In this document: positions 6,964 to 10,320 of the stretch, in pieces
How the letters are laid out: every line of letters begins with the position of its first letter
Numbering within the stretch: the stretch's first letter is position 1
Assembly (NCBI GenBank): GCA_030043815.1
Contig: JASHWX010000018.1
Location: 1 to 10,320, forward strand
Length of the DNA: 10,320 nucleotides
Direction: 5' to 3'
Source of the DNA: Candidatus Rhabdochlamydia sp.
Lineage (GTDB): Bacteria > Chlamydiota > Chlamydiia > Chlamydiales > Rhabdochlamydiaceae
Translations under genes and position numbers: made by a program
Notes under the pieces: model-generated
The model's database searches: none
Told to the model about the DNA's origin: nothing
What the model saw: the letters and a program-made list of their open reading frames with translations, nothing else

Positions 6964-7365
6964 CTATGCACTGCTTGAACTACCCACAATTTGGGAGTGT
7001 GCCCGTTTTATCTTTCTTCTCCTGATTGCGATGGGTCTTTTTATCCTGACTTTTCCTCTTTTCATAGATCTGGATATACGTCGACGTTGTGGCATGATGC
7101 AAATTTCGACATTGCAACCGAGAAGAGTCAGATAATGAACAAGCGTGTCATTGCTGAAATCATTGATTTTGCCTGTCATAAGAGCGGAGACTTTCGGTGC
7201 GCTGATACCCAAAATCTTAGCAATTTGTTTTTGGCTAAGTCCGCTTTTTCGAATAATGTTAACGACTTCTGACATGAGATCAGAACGTGCGCGAAGCTCT
7301 TCAGCATCCTTTAAACCAAGGTCAGCAAAAATATTATCAGTGGTAATAAACATTTCTTCCTTCAT
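6964..7365 (-). CDS. XRE-family antitoxin with basic C-terminal tail
   Basis: This 133-residue helix-turn-helix protein is the predicted antitoxin and autorepressor of a HigBA/RelBE-like pair. The HTH spans about 41-66 (SGLSQKQIAKILGISAPKVSALMTG in overlapping parts) and is followed by a helix and short strand (LLGCNVEICI). After residue 92 comes a tail with about 16 Arg/Lys in some 30 positions (94-121), ending in GSSSSA. Related antitoxins usually stop near 95-105 residues, so the tail is unusual. The start codon forms ATGA with the toxin stop, a 4-base overlap suggesting coupled translation. GAGGAAGAA precedes it, and an in-frame ATG four codons later (7353) also has a good site. The gene is downstream of its toxin, the HigB-HigA order. 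Confidence 0.9.
   Translation of the reverse strand: MKEEMFITTDNIFADLGLKDAEELRARSDLMSEVVNIIRKSGLSQKQIAKILGISAPKVSALMTGKINDFSNDTLVHYLTLLGCNVEICIMPQRRRISRSMKRGKVRIKRPIAIRRRKIKRAHSQIVGSSSSA
6966..7025 (+). other. Possible 19-codon ORF with strong ribosome binding site
   Basis: AAGGAGG (6953-6959) lies 6 bases before ATG 6966, which opens a frame of 19 codons (MHCLNYPQFGSVPVLSFFS) ending at TGA 7023-7025. It is antisense to the end of the antitoxin gene. The Shine-Dalgarno match is the strongest in this part of the window, yet the peptide resembles nothing I know. It may be chance, or the remnant start of a gene lost when the toxin-antitoxin pair arrived. Confidence 0.15.
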
Positions 7366-7718
7366 TTCTTCCTCTTTAGCTCATAGTATTCAAGTTTGGC
7401 CTGTTTGAGCCTTTGCAGAATTAAATCAATCTCCTGTTTTGGCGTAGCAATTCCAGATCTGCTCTTCTTTTGGAATACATGCAGTACGGCGATTGCATCA
7501 TGAAATTCAACTGTGTACACCGTTCTGAATGTTCCCGCTCGATCATTCACGACAATTTCGGAAATTCCAGAGGTTCCTAAATGTTTCAGCGGTTTGGTAT
7601 TTCCCGGATCTCTACCTTTTTGAATTTCTCTCAATGCGTGACCCATTTCTGATTGGACTTCTTCCGGCATATCTTTCAAGTCTTTTTTGGATGAGCCAAT
7701 CCACAGTACGGGCTTCAT
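7362..7718 (-). CDS. RelE/HigB-family toxin (phage Gp49-like)
   Basis: This is the predicted toxin of a type II toxin-antitoxin module. Members of the family with this architecture are mostly ribosome-dependent mRNA interferases. From ATG 7718 the protein has 118 residues. It opens with MKPVLWIGSSKKDLKDMPEEV and continues with ALREIQKGRDP, KPLKHLG, a GTFRTVYTVEF strand and VLHVFQKKS. This succession of family-typical blocks ends in the basic FQKK motif. The frame is open further upstream (in-frame ATG 7736 and TTG 7754), but those starts add residues foreign to the family, and TTG 7754 falls inside the palindromic operator. No strong Shine-Dalgarno precedes 7718, which suits a weakly translated toxin. 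Its TGA overlaps the antitoxin ATG. Confidence 0.9.
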   Translation of the reverse strand: MKPVLWIGSSKKDLKDMPEEVQSEMGHALREIQKGRDPGNTKPLKHLGTSGISEIVVNDRAGTFRTVYTVEFHDAIAVLHVFQKKSRSGIATPKQEIDLILQRLKQAKLEYYELKRKK

Positions 7719-7744
7719 TTGGCAGCTTTCACGCATGCATTCAA

Positions 7745-7773
7745 TGATTACCAATATTGGTAATTTTATGCAA
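7745..7773 (-). promoter_or_regulatory. Possible promoter of the toxin-antitoxin operon
   Basis: On the minus strand TTGCAT (7773-7768) is followed after 17 bases by TAATCA (7750-7745). The -35 match is fair and the -10 match is poor. The palindrome fills the spacer and overlaps the -10 position, so bound antitoxin would block RNA polymerase. Confidence 0.25.
7747..7764. promoter_or_regulatory. Palindromic operator of the toxin-antitoxin pair
   Basis: ATTACCAATATTGGTAAT is a perfect 18-bp palindrome ending 28 bases upstream of the toxin start. XRE antitoxins repress their own operons by binding such dyads, so this is the probable site for the HTH antitoxin. The palindrome is seen directly; the binding is inferred. 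Confidence 0.7.
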
Positions 7774-7807
7774 AAATAAAATTAATTATTAACACAATGC
7801 CTTCTCG

Positions 7808-8236
7808 CTACTCGGGAATTTGAATCGTACCGTCGCTTTGAAGCGGCCAATAAGGATTCCATGCGACCTCCCACAGGTGATTATCGGGGTCTGCGAAATA
7901 TCCACTATATCCTCCCCAAAATACATCTTGGGCTTCTTTGATGATTTTTCCACCTGCGGCCTTAGCTTGGTCTAGGATTTTTTCAACTTCTGGCTTGCTG
8001 GGGACATTATACGCCAAAGTAATTCCTCTAAAACCTATCATTTTAGTTGGTTCGGTGTGAGCATCAGCTGCCAGCATAGATTCAGGGAATAATGCCAAAG
8101 CAGTCCCCTTAGAATGGAAGATGACAATGTTCTCATTACTTGCAGAGGATGCTATCCATCCCATTTTTTCATAAAAAAGCCTCGAACGAGTGATATCGGA
8201 CACGCCCAAGGTGATGATATTGATTCTTGACTCCAT
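7808..8236 (-). CDS. VOC (glyoxalase/bleomycin-resistance fold) protein
   Basis: This 142-residue single-module protein of the vicinal oxygen chelate superfamily starts MESRINIITLGVSDITRSRLFYEKMGW, the usual first beta-alpha unit. It ends with GGYSGYFADPDNHLWEVAWNP, a conserved C-terminal block whose glutamate is a metal ligand in active members. The specific reaction cannot be assigned; many close relatives are annotated only as glyoxalase-like. ATG 8236 was chosen because GGAG (8242-8245) lies 5 bases upstream and the family usually begins here. The frame remains open upstream to 8374, including ATG 8311, which would add a hydrophobic leader, but no ribosome binding site supports it. The gene runs in the same direction as the toxin-antitoxin pair, 89 bp upstream of the toxin start. 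Confidence 0.88.
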   Translation of the reverse strand: MESRINIITLGVSDITRSRLFYEKMGWIASSASNENIVIFHSKGTALALFPESMLAADAHTEPTKMIGFRGITLAYNVPSKPEVEKILDQAKAAGGKIIKEAQDVFWGGYSGYFADPDNHLWEVAWNPYWPLQSDGTIQIPE

Positions 8237-8372
8237 ACTCTCTCCATTAAGATACAAAGGGATGTACAAGAAGCAGAAAGCACCGATGACTAAACTAATT
8301 ACATTACGCATCTTGGAGATGATATGACAATGAACAATTCCTGTACATAGATGCCCAAAATAAGGTATTATC

Positions 8373-8432
8373 AACGCAAAGCCGTGAAGAGAAAAATGAA
8401 AATGTAACTTTGCGTCCTCGCGTCTTTGCGTT
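8373..8432. repeat. CTTTGCGT direct and inverted repeat before tsaD
   Basis: CTTTGCGT occurs at 8408-8415 and 8424-8431. AACGCAAAG (8373-8381) is the exact complement of CTTTGCGTT (8424-8432). With CG, GA and GA matches continuing inward, the outer arms pair at about 15 of 18 positions. The motif recalls the GCAAAGACGCAAAG-type sequences scattered between genes in many unrelated bacterial genomes. That resemblance is from memory and unverified. It lies 22 bp before the tsaD start and may act as a hairpin or be a dispersed repeat. Confidence 0.5.
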
Positions 8433-8454
8433 AATTTTTTAAATGATTCTCAAG

Positions 8455-9459
8455 ATGTTAGTCCTCGGAATTGAAAGCACATGCGATGAAACGGCCTGTG
8501 CCATTGTCCGCGACGGCAAGCAAGTGCTTGCCAACCGGATCAGTTCGCAATGCGATCTCCATACCGTTTACGGCGGGGTTTTCCCCGAGCTTGCCTGCCG
8601 CCGCCACATCGATATGCTGATCCCCGTGATCCATGGCGCATTGCAAGATGCTGCCGTTTCCCCATCGGATATCGACCTGATCTCTGTCGCCAAAGGGCCG
8701 GGGCTGATCGGGGCGCTTTTAATAGGCCTTAATGCCGCCAAAGCCTTGTCGTTTGCCTGGAATGTCCCCTTTGTCGGGGTCAACCACGTCGAGGCGCACC
8801 TCTATGCCGCGATGATGCCCCTCGAAAGTCCGGTATTTCCGGCATTAGGGCTTGTCGTCTCGGGCGGGCATACATTCTTAGCTAAAATCAAGGGAATCGG
8901 CGATTACGGGCTCATCGGAACAACTCAAGACGATGCCGTAGGGGAAGCCTTTGATAAAGTCGCCAAGCTCCTTGGGCTTCCCTATCCTGACGGGCCAGAG
9001 ATTGAAGCCTTGGCCAAGCAAGGCGATCCCCGCCGCTATCCCTTCAAACCCGGAAATGTCAAAAATCAGCCGCTCGATTTTTCATTCTCGGGCATTAAGA
9101 CAAATGTTCTCTATACCATCAAAGGGAAAACCCTCACCCGTCAGGACAAAGCCGATGTCGCGGCGTCTTTTCAAGAAGCAGCGCTTAAAGATATCGTGAC
9201 AAAGACCATCAAGGCGGCAAATGCGTTTGAATGCAAAGCGATTTATTGTGGAGGCGGCGTCTGCAATAATCAGAGATTAAGGGAGATGTTTGAAGAATTG
9301 AATTGTTTAGTTTTTTATCCCGAAAAGCATCTGACATTGGACAATGCGGCGATGATCGCTGGGCTGGGATATCATCGCTATTTGAGAGAAGGTCAGGGGG
9401 ATTCTTTGGATTTAGAGCCTATGACTCGAATTCCACTCGGGTATGGCTCTGTTCTCTAA
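8455..9459 (+). CDS. tsaD: tRNA threonylcarbamoyladenosine transferase TsaD
   Basis: TsaD (Gcp/YgjD) moves the threonylcarbamoyl group onto A37 of ANN-decoding tRNAs, working with TsaB, TsaE and TsaC in the cytoplasm. Counting from 8455 the protein has 334 residues, normal for the family. It begins MLVLGIESTCDET, the universal N-terminal motif. The metal-binding HVEAH is at 111-115, with SGGHT at 136-140. DDAVGEAFDKVAKLLGL and FSFSGIKT form the nucleotide pocket. GGGVCNNQR is at 266-274, and a metal-ligand aspartate sits in LTLDNAA (D296). An ATG at 8443 would add MILK; family alignment favours 8455, and neither start has a strong ribosome binding site. The TAA stop overlaps the TAG of the convergent downstream gene. 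Confidence 0.96.
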   Translation: MLVLGIESTCDETACAIVRDGKQVLANRISSQCDLHTVYGGVFPELACRRHIDMLIPVIHGALQDAAVSPSDIDLISVAKGPGLIGALLIGLNAAKALSFAWNVPFVGVNHVEAHLYAAMMPLESPVFPALGLVVSGGHTFLAKIKGIGDYGLIGTTQDDAVGEAFDKVAKLLGLPYPDGPEIEALAKQGDPRRYPFKPGNVKNQPLDFSFSGIKTNVLYTIKGKTLTRQDKADVAASFQEAALKDIVTKTIKAANAFECKAIYCGGGVCNNQRLREMFEELNCLVFYPEKHLTLDNAAMIAGLGYHRYLREGQGDSLDLEPMTRIPLGYGSVL

Positions 9460-10320
9460 GCGCACTTGAAGTCAACATTTTTTCTTCTCCCAACCACCCC
9501 TGGATCCGCAGGCAAGGCCACCACCGCACCAACGTAGTCTAAGTCGATGTCACCGTAGCGGACGCACAGGCCGGAGGGGCCGCCTGCCCCACAAACCAAT
9601 GGCCAAGCAGTCCCCTGCTTATTACGCACAAGCGTTGAAGTGCGTGCAATAGTATAGGGATTTTCTTTATCTAGATAAACTTTGGCCTCTCCGGAACCCA
9701 CGTGAATGAAGAAATTAAGATTAATTCTGTATAGCAGCGGATGGAGGACGACTCTTGATATTTGTGCAATTGTTTGCTGCTGAGCAAAGGTCCGATTTTT
9801 TCCAATCACTTCTTTTCTCATGCAAATCCACCCAGAAGGATATCTTTTATTGCCGTGTTTCTTACGAATTTCATCCCAAATGTATGAAAAACTCGAGGGA
9901 TTACCTCTTTTTGGATGCTTGAACAAAATTTCAACGTTATTAATAGTATTAGGCACTTTCAGGACTTTTGTTTCAGAATTGGCTTGGGGGATTAACCTGG
10001 GAGCTTCTCCATCGGTGTCATTCGGTTCATCTAATTGATATGGGAAACTCGCATCGGCAACGACTTCGATGTCTTGGGGGGAATACATCCACACATAGCT
10101 CTCGCCTATCGTTCTCGTAGGATCACAAGGGTCTCTCTCATTCCACTTCTTTAGGGAGATGGCTTCGGGGATTCGGGGAACGGGACCTATTTCTGCTCCC
10201 AGATAGTACCGGTATGCGTCGTCTGCATCAAACACTCTTGAGAGAATTAACTTAAGGCTCGCTTTGTAAGAGGGGCTTTTGGGAAAATAGTGTTGGGGAT
10301 CGACGTGGCTGGTGATGTTT
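9456..10320 (-). CDS. Unrecognised protein, 5' end beyond window
   Basis: A minus-strand frame open from the right edge ends at TAG 9458-9456, giving 287 codons of C-terminal sequence. A GTG at 10235 could be read as a start, but the frame continues without a stop for 28 more codons to the edge (NITSHVDPQHYFPKSPSYKA...), so the gene is probably longer. The visible part contains DADDAYRYYLGAEIGPVPRIP, SYVWMYSPQDIEVV, a basic stretch KHPKRGNPSSFSYIWDEIRKKHG, and a glycine/cysteine-rich end with CGAGGPSGLCVRYGDIDLDY. No transmembrane segment, repeat or catalytic motif that I recognise is present. The composition is ordinary for a globular protein. The stop codon overlaps that of tsaD by 4 bases, leaving no room for a terminator between them. 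Confidence 0.8.
   Translation of the reverse strand, partial: NITSHVDPQHYFPKSPSYKASLKLILSRVFDADDAYRYYLGAEIGPVPRIPEAISLKKWNERDPCDPTRTIGESYVWMYSPQDIEVVADASFPYQLDEPNDTDGEAPRLIPQANSETKVLKVPNTINNVEILFKHPKRGNPSSFSYIWDEIRKKHGNKRYPSGWICMRKEVIGKNRTFAQQQTIAQISRVVLHPLLYRINLNFFIHVGSGEAKVYLDKENPYTIARTSTLVRNKQGTAWPLVCGAGGPSGLCVRYGDIDLDYVGAVVALPADPGVVGRRKNVDFKCA

Noticed and set aside
7719..7754. Longer toxin forms starting at TTG 7754 or ATG 7736.
   Set aside because: No ribosome binding site is present, the added residues are foreign to the family, and the TTG lies within the palindrome.
10236..10320. GTG at 10235 as the true start of the right-edge gene.
   Set aside because: The frame stays open to the edge with protein-like composition and no ribosome binding site was seen before the GTG, so a longer gene is more likely.

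Overview
The window looks like a bacterial chromosome segment from an environmental chlamydia (order Parachlamydiales, Waddlia-like). This is an inference from gene content: an oxidative pentose-phosphate operon, a chlamydia-type TsaD, coiled-coil orphan proteins and moderate GC. I could not run a search to confirm it. Sampled 60-base lines are about 48-60% GC in zwf and tsaD, about 42% in the flavin oxidase gene and about 32-37% in the ATPase gene, so the region is a mosaic of core and accessory DNA.

Layout. Positions 1-631 (minus) hold the first 210 codons of an unrecognised coiled-coil protein that runs off the left edge. A 131-bp divergent spacer separates it from a tightly packed plus-strand operon (763-4160): zwf (glucose-6-phosphate dehydrogenase), opcA (its assembly/activation protein) and pgl (6-phosphogluconolactonase). 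The zwf stop abuts the opcA start, and opcA overlaps pgl by 7 bases. Together the three products take glucose-6-phosphate to 6-phosphogluconate, yielding NADPH. Converging on pgl, with interlocked stop codons, is a minus-strand AAA ATPase with a DUF4143-type C-terminus (4155-5327), AT-rich and probably acquired. A 15-bp-arm inverted repeat lies directly upstream of its ribosome binding site. Divergent from it is an exported FAD-dependent amine-oxidase-like protein (5467-6894).

Positions 6964-7764 (minus) hold a toxin-first type II toxin-antitoxin pair: a RelE/HigB (Gp49-like) toxin followed by an XRE antitoxin with an unusual arginine/lysine-rich tail. A perfect 18-bp palindrome upstream is the likely operator. 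Next is a VOC/glyoxalase-fold protein (7808-8236, minus). A spacer with a CTTTGCGT-type inverted repeat precedes tsaD (8455-9459, plus), which makes the t6A37 tRNA modification. The tsaD stop overlaps the stop of a convergent unrecognised gene (9456 to the right edge, minus).

No rRNA, tRNA, CRISPR array or insertion sequence is visible. No gene-free stretch exceeds 300 bases. The best candidates for undescribed biology are the two edge-truncated orphan genes, the inverted-repeat/ATPase pair, the basic-tailed antitoxin with its operator, and the presence of opcA in this operon.
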